9,996 bases of DNA from Candidatus Fermentibacteraceae bacterium (GTDB taxonomy: Bacteria; Fermentibacterota; Fermentibacteria; Fermentibacterales; JCC-6), in NCBI GenBank assembly GCA_030596465.1, contig JAUVJW010000045.1:1-9996 (forward strand), in the 5' to 3' direction. Shown piece by piece: positions 1 to 6,446 of the stretch. Both the position numbers and the translations under genes were made by a program. Below the pieces are notes generated by a model. It made no database searches. It worked only from the letters and a program-made list of their open reading frames with translations, and was not told the DNA's origin. The first letter of the stretch is position 1, and the number at the start of each line of letters is the position of its first letter.

Positions 1-1
1 A

Positions 2-97
2 AAAGGATTTTTGCAGGATGCCATACCGTATTCAGAGGAACCGGCAGCGCTGAAGAAGTATCTACGGGCTTTACAGGTACCGGTTGAACAGGAGTAG
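2..97 (+). CDS. C-terminal end of an unidentified upstream gene (partial)
   Basis: An open frame enters from the left edge and ends at the TAG at 95-97, giving 31 residues. The tail is hydrophilic and helix-prone, with the stretch PYSEEPAALKKYLRALQ, and it looks like a genuine soluble protein C-terminus rather than random translation. I do not recognise the family from so short a piece. The stop lies one base before the asparaginase ATG at 99, and the last codons (CAG GAG) supply that gene's ribosome binding site. Translational coupling and a shared transcript are therefore likely. The frame is inferred from this tight junction and from sensible composition; no domain evidence is available. 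Confidence 0.55.
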   Translation, partial: KGFLQDAIPYSEEPAALKKYLRALQVPVEQE

Positions 98-98
98 G

Positions 99-1070
99 AT
101 GAAGAAAATTCTGGTTTTTTCTACTGGGGGAACCATTGAAATGCTGCCTGGAAATGGCGGGATTACAATTGGTTCTGTTTCAGGTTTGGATGTAAGCGGC
201 ATAAAGGCATTACCTGAAGCAGATATTTCTATAAGAAAATACCTGAACCTGCCAAGTCCTCACATGACGCCGGATATAATGGTTGATATCGCAAAAGAAC
301 TCAGAGCGCTTGAGATCTCCAGAGAATTCCACGGTGTAGTGGTTACCCATGGAACAGACACTCTTGAAGAAACAGCATTTATGGCAGATATGTATCTCGA
401 AGGAACTCTGCCTGTGGTTTTTACGGCTGCAATGCGCAGCAGCAGTGAGCTTGGAGTGGATGGACCCCGAAACATAAGAAGTGCCGTTCGGGTTGCTTGT
501 ACAGAAACACAGAATCTGGGAGTTACTGTGGTTTTAAACGACGAGATACATGCCGCTGGCAGGGTTACTAAAACATGTACTTCCAATGTAAGCAGTTTTG
601 ATTCTCCGGGATACGGTCCTCTTGGTTTTGTTGATGACGATCGAGTTATTTACCACCGTCTTCCTATCTGGAGGATGAATCTGCCACAGGGACCTCTTAT
701 TCTGGAAAAACGGGTGGGTCTGGTTAGAACCGCAGCTGGATTTGGTCATGAAGTTATTGATTTTCTTACAGAAGCGGGCTACAGGGGAATAGTAGTAGAG
801 GCTTTCGGCAGGGGTAATGTACATCCCGACACAGCAGATGCTATTGAGAGAGCTATTGATTCCGGTGTACTGGTTATTATCACCAGCAGGTGTTACGAAG
901 GTCGTGTACTGGGGATTTATGCCTATCGTGGAGGAGGAGTTGATCTGATAAACAGAGGAGTTCTTTCCGCGGGAGACATGGCCGGAAACAAAATCCGATT
1001 ATTCCTTATGGCTTGTCTTGGCAGGGGATTGAAAAAGGAACAGATTCAATATATGCTTTCAAGTCTGTAG
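99..1070 (+). CDS. L-asparaginase / glutaminase-asparaginase family, cytoplasmic
   Basis: This enzyme should hydrolyse L-asparagine to aspartate and ammonia, possibly with some glutaminase activity. The 323-residue product has the usual family length. Both catalytic threonine motifs are present: STGGTIE near the N-terminus (T12) and THGTDTLEETA (T86, D87). The active-site lysine is K158 in RVTKTCTSN, followed by SPGYGPLG. The substrate-loop serine is probably S53 in LPSPHMTP. No signal peptide is visible, so a cytoplasmic enzyme is expected rather than a secreted high-affinity one. I chose the ATG at 99 over an in-frame TTG at 84, because the TTG adds five residues, lies inside the upstream gene, and lacks a better ribosome site; GGAG at 91-94 precedes the ATG. 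The family is certain. The ansA/ansB assignment and the asparagine versus glutamine preference are not. Confidence 0.93.
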   Translation: MKKILVFSTGGTIEMLPGNGGITIGSVSGLDVSGIKALPEADISIRKYLNLPSPHMTPDIMVDIAKELRALEISREFHGVVVTHGTDTLEETAFMADMYLEGTLPVVFTAAMRSSSELGVDGPRNIRSAVRVACTETQNLGVTVVLNDEIHAAGRVTKTCTSNVSSFDSPGYGPLGFVDDDRVIYHRLPIWRMNLPQGPLILEKRVGLVRTAAGFGHEVIDFLTEAGYRGIVVEAFGRGNVHPDTADAIERAIDSGVLVIITSRCYEGRVLGIYAYRGGGVDLINRGVLSAGDMAGNKIRLFLMACLGRGLKKEQIQYMLSSL

Positions 1071-1088
1071 AACCCAATTATTACTGGT

Positions 1089-1117
1089 TTGACCCCGCGA
1101 AAATTCGGGTTTAGATT
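1089..1117 (+). promoter_or_regulatory. Candidate sigma70-type promoter for the bactofilin pair
   Basis: In the 79-base gap after the asparaginase, TTGACC (1089-1094) is followed 17 bases later by TAGATT (1112-1117), matching five and four of six consensus positions. It would start transcription about 25 bases before the TTG start at 1150. A TATTAT at 1124-1129 is a better -10 but has no matching -35. This is a match by eye only; the consensus of this organism is unknown. Confidence 0.35.
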
Positions 1118-1149
1118 AGTGGATATTATGGGTTAAACTGGGAGAAATA

Positions 1150-1503
1150 TTGGCGAACAGAGATAAAAGCTTTACTGTTAACATAATACCACATGATGCT
1201 ACTCGCAGTCGAAGAGAGTGGATAATATCCGGCAAAAAACTTGTTGTTTTTCGTTCTCTTGCGGTACTGGTTCTGCTTGCGGTGCTTGGTTCTGTTGTAG
1301 TTCTTTCTACGGGAACAGCGGAATTTACAAGAACAGCAGAACTCAGGGAGAGAAACAGTTTGCTTGTCGACTCTCTTGCTATGGCCAGAGAGTTAAATCG
1401 AAGACTGGACAGTATTGAATTGGAATTACAGGAAATACGCAACACGAGAGCAGTCATTGAAAATCTGGCGACAGCCGGAGTTTCCGGGGAGTACCCCGAG
1501 TAG
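1150..1503 (+). CDS. Single-pass membrane coiled-coil protein, M23-peptidase-like N-terminus without the peptidase domain
   Basis: The 117-residue product has three parts. Residues 1-30 are a basic cytoplasmic tail with FTVNIIPHD and REWIISGKKL. Residues 31-53 are one transmembrane helix. Residues about 58-106 are a charged heptad-rich coiled coil (LRERNSLLVDSLAMARELN and following), predicted outside the membrane. The tail pattern (F-T-x-x-I-I-P, then a basic stretch and I-S) is, from my knowledge, typical of the cytoplasmic end of bactofilin-associated M23 peptidases. Those continue into a peptidase domain; this one stops at TAG 1501-1503, and the bactofilin begins 14 bases later, so no M23 domain can be hidden here. 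The start is TTG at 1150, five bases after GGAG (1141-1144). The likely role is a membrane anchor or partner for the bactofilin; that is inference. Confidence 0.72.
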   Translation: MANRDKSFTVNIIPHDATRSRREWIISGKKLVVFRSLAVLVLLAVLGSVVVLSTGTAEFTRTAELRERNSLLVDSLAMARELNRRLDSIELELQEIRNTRAVIENLATAGVSGEYPE

Positions 1504-1517
1504 AAGAGGAAAGATTT

Positions 1518-1883
1518 ATGGCAAGAGATGATTCTTACAGCGCTATTAACTCTACAATTGGTGGGGGTAGTACCATCAACGGAACACTCAACATAAAGGG
1601 TGGACTCAGGGTTGATGGATTTGTTGAGGGAGAAGTAAATGTAGCCGGTACCCTGACCGTGGGAAACGAGGGTCGGATAAAAGGAAATGTTTCCGTGACC
1701 CATGCCATTATTGGAGGAACAGTAAATGGCACGATCAAGGCGGAAAAACAGCTTGAGCTTCAGAACGGTTCCCGTATTGAAGGAGATATTATCACAAAAT
1801 CTTTGACCATTGAGGAGGGTGTTTTCTTTGAGGGCCACTGCAGTATGAGTGGTGCGGAAGTTAAACCTAAACAGAAGCCGTAA
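1518..1883 (+). CDS. Bactofilin (polymer-forming cytoskeletal protein)
   Basis: Bactofilins self-assemble, without nucleotide, into filaments beneath the membrane and position cell-wall enzymes. The 121-residue product fits the family's short single-domain size. After a flexible 10-residue N-terminus, residues about 11-112 form a right-handed beta-helix repeat with regular glycine-containing turns: TINGTLNIKGGLRVDGFVEG, then GRIKGNVSVTHAIIGGTVNG, then SRIEGDIITKSLTIEEGVFFEG. A short lysine/proline-rich tail (VKPKQKP) ends it. The ATG at 1518 follows GAGGA (1506-1510) with seven-base spacing. It sits directly behind the membrane coiled-coil gene and is probably cotranscribed with it, a pairing widely seen for bactofilins and their membrane partners. 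There is no sign of truncation. Confidence 0.93.
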   Translation: MARDDSYSAINSTIGGGSTINGTLNIKGGLRVDGFVEGEVNVAGTLTVGNEGRIKGNVSVTHAIIGGTVNGTIKAEKQLELQNGSRIEGDIITKSLTIEEGVFFEGHCSMSGAEVKPKQKP

Positions 1884-1900
1884 GCTAACATCAATGCAAA

Positions 1901-1930
1901 TGTTGAAAACTTCCACTATTTGTGGAAAAC
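1901..1930 (+). repeat. Direct repeat with an embedded hairpin in the bactofilin-ATPase spacer
   Basis: TGTTGAAAAC (1901-1910) and TGTGGAAAAC (1921-1930) match at nine of ten positions and start exactly 20 bases apart, close to two helical turns. Within the same stretch, TTCCAC (1911-1916) and GTGGAA (1922-1927) form a perfect six-base stem with a five-base loop. No T-run follows, so it is not a standard terminator. It could be an operator or a chance arrangement. The remainder of the 1884-2029 spacer shows no convincing gene or promoter. Confidence 0.35.
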
Positions 1931-2029
1931 GACCTAACGCGAAGAATCCTTATTGTTTACGGGCAAGACTTCGAGTAATTTATGGAATGATATCCACAAC
2001 TTACAAAGAGCTTAAGAATTCTTTCCAGG

Positions 2030-2380
2030 GTGAACATTGACACGAGATGGGTGGTGAACTTAGTGAGCAATAGACTGAAATCCCTTCTTTCCTCTGAACA
2101 GAAGGCCAGAGAAATGGTAGAGGAAGCCACAAGAGAAGCCCGGAAAATCAGAACCGCAATTCCTGCAGAGGTTTCCAGAATAGAAAAGGAGTACAGTTCG
2201 GAGCTTGAAAAGTATGAGGAAAGGGGAATGGAAAAGGTTAACGAAGAGCTTGTTATTCTCAGTGAAAAGCAGAAAGCAATTCTTGAGAAGGGGAAAGCAG
2301 AGCTGGAATCCAGATCCGGTAAGATTGCTCCCAGGGCTCTTGAGTTGATTCATTCCGCTATTGAAGGCGAGAAGGGATAA
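2030..2380 (+). CDS. V-type ATPase peripheral-stalk coiled-coil subunit (G/H type)
   Basis: This small subunit pairs with E to form the peripheral stalk linking the A/B head to subunit I. The 116-residue product is almost entirely charged helix (about residues 14-100, EEATREARKI and similar heptads), with no membrane segment, as expected for the family's 100-120 residues. Sequence in this family is poorly conserved, so the call relies on composition and on position first in an operon, where Thermus has G and methanogens have AhaH. The start is uncertain: GTG at 2030 has only AGGG directly adjoining it, while in-frame GTG codons at 2051, 2054 and 2063 are alternatives, the last with a GGTGG-type site upstream. 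The stop overlaps the next gene by one base (TAATG), implying translational coupling to subunit I. Confidence 0.8.
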   Translation: MNIDTRWVVNLVSNRLKSLLSSEQKAREMVEEATREARKIRTAIPAEVSRIEKEYSSELEKYEERGMEKVNEELVILSEKQKAILEKGKAELESRSGKIAPRALELIHSAIEGEKG

Positions 2381-4365
2381 TGGCACGAGACAGCGTAGTA
2401 AAGGCTGAAATTCTCTGTCACTCATCAAAAAAAGCAGATGTTCTAGCAAATCTTGAAAAGACCGGCAGTATTCATCTAATTGATATATCAGCGATTGAGG
2501 ATGCTCCTTTTTCAAGGATAGAAGAGGTTGACCGTTCTTCCCTTCACCCCCTGACTGTGTCACTGGAAAAGATTATTCCTTTTCTTCAGGACAGAAATAT
2601 CGCAAAAAAAAGGGAGGCTATTCCTCCTGTGACCACAGACGATCTTTCCAGTATGCTTCATCAAGGGGAAATAGAAAAAATAGCATTGAAGGCTGCCGAA
2701 GTTTCCGATGAATTACTGAATCTCCATTCCAGGGCAGAAGAAGTTCAGCGCAAGATAGATTTTGTTCAGGAGTGGACCGATTTTCCTCTGCGGTTTGATC
2801 AAATCAACCGCGAGGGAGTTTTCACAGTTAAAGCCGGCCAGGTATCATCAAGAGAGGGATTTTCCCCCCTTGAGAAAATTGAGCAGAAAATTGATCTGTT
2901 TCATGTGGTGGAGCTTTCAGAAGACAAAGCGGTGGTGGTGTGGCACAAGAGCTGTGAATCGGAAATCGTTACCGGTTTGACGGAAGCCGGCTTTGTAACA
3001 GCTGATTTTACCGGCTACTTTTTAACACCGTCAGAGGAACTGGAAAAGCTGAGATCTTCTCTCTCCGCGTTACAGGACAGGATCAGCCAGCTTTCTTCAG
3101 AGGCGGACCTTATGGTACAGAAGCTTCCAGATCTGAAAACCCTTTCAGATGCTGTGGGTCTTAAGGCTCTTCAGGAAGAAGCAGTAACATCGGGAAGGGC
3201 AAGCGCCTCTGCTCTTTTGCTTCATGTGTGGACCAGAGAAGAGGATCTTTCCATACTTAAAACAAATCTGGAAAAGCTGGGTGAAGTTGATGTTTCTCTG
3301 GTTGATTCAGGCGAAGAGGAGTTGCCTCCTGTTTTCCTCACAGAGAGCGCAACGATGGATCCATACCTGATGCTCACAGAGATGTATGGGGTTCCCGAGG
3401 GTTCCGATCCGGACCCTACACCGCTTATGGCTCCGTTTTATGTGATGTTTTTCGGTATCTGCATAGGTGATGCAGGTTATGGACTGGCTCTTGCGGCCGG
3501 TTCAGCTATTGGATGGTATCTTACAAAGAAAAAGCAGGGCAATACAAGACTTTTCAGACTGATGTTCCAGGGAGGTCTGGCAAGTATTTTCTGGGGAATC
3601 CTTCTGGGAGGCTGGTTTGGCATGCCGTTTAACTCTCTTCCCGGGCTCCTGCAGGACGCCACAATGCCGTTGAACAATCTTGTTCCCGGTTATACACGGG
3701 GAGTTTCTGATGGCTTTGCCATTTCCCAGCAGTTTCTTTACCTGACGCTTGGGTTCGGGCTGGTACAGCTTGCATGGGGAATTATTGCGAATTTGCAGAA
3801 ACGCCTCCGGGCTGGAGAGGGAATCTCTGCTGTGATTGATCAAACCGGCTGGATGCTGGCTCTTCTGGGGCTTTTCCCCTGGCTTTTCAACCACTACCTG
3901 CTTAATGGTGCTCTCTATCCCATGCCTGGAATAGGTGATACAATCTTTCTGACAATGCTTGCAGCCGGAACGGTTCTCATTTTTGTAATGGGAGGAAAAG
4001 AGGCAGAGGGTATTGGAGGGAAAGCTGGTCTTGGTGCTTATGCATGTTACGGTATTGTAAACCTTCTGGGTGATGTTCTGAGCTATTCAAGACTGTTTGC
4101 TCTTGCCCTTTCCAGCGCGATAATTGCATCGGTAATCAATCAGATAGCTGGAATGCTCAGGGGTGTTCCCGTGATTGGAATCGTACTGACCTTAGTGGTT
4201 CTTGTGGCTGGTCACCTGTTCAATCTTGGAATGGCCGCACTGAGTGGTTTCATTCACACTGCTCGTTTGCAGTTTGTAGAGTTCTTCAGCAAATTCTATG
4301 ACGGAACTGGTGTACCTTTCAAGGTTTTTCGTTACGAACCCAGATATATTAGAATTAAAAGATAG
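2380..4365 (+). CDS. atpI: V-type ATPase subunit I (membrane stator, a-subunit homologue)
   Basis: Subunit I forms the ion half-channels against the K ring and anchors the peripheral stalks. The 661 residues fit the family. Residues 1 to about 340 are the soluble arm, mixed alpha/beta with coiled coils near 105-130 and 218-250. From about 348 onward there are seven or eight hydrophobic helices. Conserved landmarks are PTPLMAPFYVMFFGICIGD with the following AGYG (347-367), SYSRLFALALSS (568-579), and HTARLQFVEFFSKFYDGTG (626-644). R571 in SYSRL is the invariant arginine that faces the rotor carboxylate, equivalent to yeast Vph1 R735; R629 is a second conserved arginine. The ATG at 2380 overlaps the previous stop codon. 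The naming is NtpI in Enterococcus. Confidence 0.95.
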   Translation: MARDSVVKAEILCHSSKKADVLANLEKTGSIHLIDISAIEDAPFSRIEEVDRSSLHPLTVSLEKIIPFLQDRNIAKKREAIPPVTTDDLSSMLHQGEIEKIALKAAEVSDELLNLHSRAEEVQRKIDFVQEWTDFPLRFDQINREGVFTVKAGQVSSREGFSPLEKIEQKIDLFHVVELSEDKAVVVWHKSCESEIVTGLTEAGFVTADFTGYFLTPSEELEKLRSSLSALQDRISQLSSEADLMVQKLPDLKTLSDAVGLKALQEEAVTSGRASASALLLHVWTREEDLSILKTNLEKLGEVDVSLVDSGEEELPPVFLTESATMDPYLMLTEMYGVPEGSDPDPTPLMAPFYVMFFGICIGDAGYGLALAAGSAIGWYLTKKKQGNTRLFRLMFQGGLASIFWGILLGGWFGMPFNSLPGLLQDATMPLNNLVPGYTRGVSDGFAISQQFLYLTLGFGLVQLAWGIIANLQKRLRAGEGISAVIDQTGWMLALLGLFPWLFNHYLLNGALYPMPGIGDTIFLTMLAAGTVLIFVMGGKEAEGIGGKAGLGAYACYGIVNLLGDVLSYSRLFALALSSAIIASVINQIAGMLRGVPVIGIVLTLVVLVAGHLFNLGMAALSGFIHTARLQFVEFFSKFYDGTGVPFKVFRYEPRYIRIKR

Positions 4366-4373
4366 TTAAAAGA

Positions 4374-4379
4374 TATAAT
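4374..4379 (+). promoter_or_regulatory. TATAAT box in the AT-rich leader of subunit K
   Basis: A perfect TATAAT lies in the 36-base gap between subunits I and K, inside a strongly AT-rich stretch (about 4342-4380). No good -35 is found at the right distance; TTAGAA at 4349-4354 is weak and 19 bases away. Initiation would fall around 4386, almost at the Shine-Dalgarno site. It may be an internal promoter, an AT-rich translation enhancer, or chance in AT-rich DNA. Confidence 0.25.
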
Positions 4380-4387
4380 ACAAACCC

Positions 4388-4394
4388 AAGGAGG
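4388..4394 (+). promoter_or_regulatory. Strong ribosome binding site that fixes the TTG start of subunit K
   Basis: AAGGAGG is the most complete anti-16S match I saw in the window. It lies seven bases before the TTG at 4402, which is optimal. An ATG at 4397 is only two bases away and runs into a stop after two codons (ATG AAT TGA), so the TTG must be the real start. The strength suits a subunit needed in about ten copies per complex. Confidence 0.75.
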
Positions 4395-4401
4395 AAATGA
4401 A

Positions 4402-4863
4402 TTGAACTATTTAGTTGCGTATCTGGGCGTTGCCCTTGCCTGTGCCCTTGCGGGAATAGGAAGTGCAGTAGGGGTTGGTATTGCCGCACAGGCAAGCACA
4501 GGCGTGATGAGTGTTGACCCTAAAAAATTCGGAAAACTTCTTCTTCTCACAGCACTTCCGGGAACTCAGGGCATCTATGGATTTGTTATTGCCTTCCTTC
4601 TCATACAGAAAATTGCTCTGTTCACAGGCGATAACCCTTTAACAATGGTGGTTGGATGGAAGATATTCGCTGCAGGCCTGCCCATAGCTCTTTCCGGTCT
4701 TATGTCTGGAATTCACCAGGGCAAAGTTTGCGCAGGTGGAGCAATGATGACGGCCAAGCAGCCCGATGACAGTGCCAAGTCTCTTATTCTTGCTGTGTTC
4801 GTAGAGTTCTATGCCATTCTTGGATTCCTGGTTTCCTTCCTCATGCTGGGTCAGATAGCCTAG
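4402..4863 (+). CDS. atpK: V-type ATPase subunit K (rotor ring proteolipid, predicted Na+-binding)
   Basis: K subunits form the membrane ring whose rotation is coupled to ion flow. The 153-residue product has four transmembrane helices (about 4-30, 46-73, 84-105, 126-151), the double-hairpin form with one ion-binding carboxylate. That carboxylate is E135 in VEFYAILGF in helix 4. The sodium ligands defined in Enterococcus hirae NtpK (L61, T64, Q65, Q110, E139) all have counterparts: L52, T55 and Q56 in ALPGTQGIYGF, Q106 in SGIHQGKV, and E135; Y59 matches NtpK Y68. Helix 2 carries no acid, as usual for the duplicated V-type form. The TTG start follows an AAGGAGG site. The family is certain; sodium specificity is inferred from residues. 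Confidence 0.95.
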   Translation: MNYLVAYLGVALACALAGIGSAVGVGIAAQASTGVMSVDPKKFGKLLLLTALPGTQGIYGFVIAFLLIQKIALFTGDNPLTMVVGWKIFAAGLPIALSGLMSGIHQGKVCAGGAMMTAKQPDDSAKSLILAVFVEFYAILGFLVSFLMLGQIA

Positions 4864-4873
4864 AGGGGCAGTT

Positions 4874-5461
4874 ATGTCACTTCAAGCCATACTTGCGAAA
4901 ATAGAGAACGACGCGAAGGCACAGGCAGATGAAATTATTCAGTCTGCGCGTGATGAGCAGAAGGAAGCCCTTCACTCTGTGAAATCCCGGATAAAAGGAA
5001 GACATCACAGGGATGCGGAGAAAATCAGGATCAGAACAGAAGCAAATGCCAGGCAGATGAAGAGTCATGCTCATCGCGAGATGGAAAAAGCGTTACTCAG
5101 CCAACGCAGAATAATAGTTGATCGTGTTATATCAGACTCGGTTAAAAAGATTGCTTCTGCTCCTGACTACCTTGATCTCATGGGTACTCTTCTTCAGAAG
5201 TGTGATCTTCCGGGAACAGTAGAGGTTGTGATATGCGCGAATGATACAGACAGAATAACCTCAGATTTCCTGAAGAAGCTCTCTACGGAGAAGCGTCAGT
5301 TTGTCCTGGCAGAAGAAAACCACAATGACCACGGAGGAGTCCTTATGCGCACCGGCGACATAAGCCTGAATGCCACACTTTCCATGATTTCAGAGCTCAA
5401 CCATGATTCCATGGTAATGGAACTTTCGCGGCTTTTACCGCTGGAGGGTCAGGTGGAGTAA
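4874..5461 (+). CDS. atpE: V-type ATPase subunit E (peripheral stalk)
   Basis: Subunit E partners with the G/H-type coiled coil (gene at 2030) and caps the A/B head. The 195 residues show the family's two-part layout. Residues 1 to about 80 are a long charged helix (AILAKIENDAKAQADEIIQ and onward). Residues 85-195 form the globular domain, including DHGGVLMRTGDISLNATLS (151-169), the typical GG-turn segment that packs on subunit B, followed by a terminal helix. Length is normal. The ATG at 4874 lies five bases after AGGGG (4864-4868), which directly follows the subunit K stop, so the two are probably coupled. It is a conventional stalk subunit, with no sign of fusion or damage. Confidence 0.9.
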   Translation: MSLQAILAKIENDAKAQADEIIQSARDEQKEALHSVKSRIKGRHHRDAEKIRIRTEANARQMKSHAHREMEKALLSQRRIIVDRVISDSVKKIASAPDYLDLMGTLLQKCDLPGTVEVVICANDTDRITSDFLKKLSTEKRQFVLAEENHNDHGGVLMRTGDISLNATLSMISELNHDSMVMELSRLLPLEGQVE

Positions 5462-5463
5462 TA

Positions 5464-6438
5464 GTGTCAGGCAGTTCTTACGCATATGCCAGCGGTAGAG
5501 TAAGCGGGCTGGAGGAATCCCTTCTTACGGAGAGAACCTGGAACCAGCTTATTACCGCGGAAGACAGAGACGAGGTATTGAGAATTCTGGGAGATTCCTG
5601 GTACGGAGCTTTACTTCAATCGGAGGATAATCTTGATGGAGCCTTGAGAAGTGCGGTCTGCCGCGCAGAGGAAGAACTCGTAGAACTCTCAACAGACAAG
5701 AACTTCACTCGGGGTATTCTCTTTAGAAGAGATGTCAGAAATGCAAGATATCTCTGGAAAAACCTTGCGGCCGGTGGCGAAGGCGATGTTGAGGTAGAAC
5801 CCCCGGGACTGATTCCAGTGGAAGACATAAAAAGGGCATGGGGCGACAGCAGCGCTGTTGATATTCTGCCAATTCGATTCCAGGAGACACTGGAAGAGAT
5901 TAAGGATCTCCAGTCTCCATCAGCTGTCGCGCTGGACACTGTTCTTGACAGACTTGCAGCAAAAGTGGAGGCAGAAAATCTGGGGGGAATTGAGGAACCA
6001 GTTGGAAGCCTTCCCTCTGTTAAAATTGAACTGAGGAATTTTCTCACAGCAGCCAGGCGCAGAAATGAAGAATTGACTTCTGCGGCAATTGAGGGAATCA
6101 TGCTGGAAGGAGGGTATCACACCCCTTCAGATATAGCTGAAGCGGTGAGAGTCAACAAACTTGCCGCCCTTCTTGGAGAAAAGGCAGGTTTTGAAGAGGC
6201 GGCAGCTGTTCTTGATCAGGGGTTGGAGTCGGGATCTTTCCTTGCGTTTCAGAGGGAGAGTGACCGGATGATTCTGGATATACTGGAAAGAGCTTCCGGA
6301 AAAATGTTCAGTCCGGGGCCTCTTGCGGCTTATGTTCTTCGCAGGGAGCTTGAAGCCGCTCATTTAAAAATGATAGCAGCCGGCAAAGCAGCCGGTATTG
6401 ACTCCAGGCGTCTTAACGCCAGAGTTCCAAGAGGATAG
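5464..6438 (+). CDS. atpC: V-type ATPase subunit C (AC39/d-subunit family, ring-to-axle adaptor)
   Basis: This subunit sits like a funnel on the K ring and connects it to the central axle formed by D and F. The 324 residues fit the family, which is all-helical and poorly conserved. The N-terminus YAYASGRVSGLEESLLTERT and the C-terminal YVLRRELEAAHLKMIAAGKAAG segment, the conserved E-x-x-N/H-L region, are its recognisable marks; it is the AhaC/NtpC type. The start is GTG at 5464, five bases after GGTGGAG (5452-5458), which lies within the end of subunit E; the two genes are separated by only two bases. The assignment rests on these end motifs and on its place between E and F. Confidence 0.9.
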   Translation: MSGSSYAYASGRVSGLEESLLTERTWNQLITAEDRDEVLRILGDSWYGALLQSEDNLDGALRSAVCRAEEELVELSTDKNFTRGILFRRDVRNARYLWKNLAAGGEGDVEVEPPGLIPVEDIKRAWGDSSAVDILPIRFQETLEEIKDLQSPSAVALDTVLDRLAAKVEAENLGGIEEPVGSLPSVKIELRNFLTAARRRNEELTSAAIEGIMLEGGYHTPSDIAEAVRVNKLAALLGEKAGFEEAAAVLDQGLESGSFLAFQRESDRMILDILERASGKMFSPGPLAAYVLRRELEAAHLKMIAAGKAAGIDSRRLNARVPRG

Positions 6439-6446
6439 GAGGAAGC

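Noticed and set aside
1116..1916. Long minus-strand open frame (266 codons) opposite the membrane protein and bactofilin
   Set aside because: It lies opposite two well-supported plus-strand genes with their own ribosome sites, has no recognisable domain, and its composition (rich in S, T, R, L) is typical of a reverse-strand shadow.
1911..1927. TTCCAC/GTGGAA hairpin as a rho-independent terminator for the bactofilin gene
   Set aside because: The stem is only six pairs, half of them A-T or otherwise modest, and the following bases are AAACGACC with no T-run.
1953..1981. TTGTTT followed by TAATTT as the ATPase operon promoter
   Set aside because: The 17-base spacing is right, but only about three or four of six positions match in each box, which is expected by chance in this AT-rich spacer.
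1894..2040. Possible small protein in the spacer before the ATPase operon (about 48 codons from ATG 1894)
   Set aside because: It has no ribosome binding site, an unremarkable mixed composition, and overlaps the repeat and the next gene start. It looks like a chance frame.
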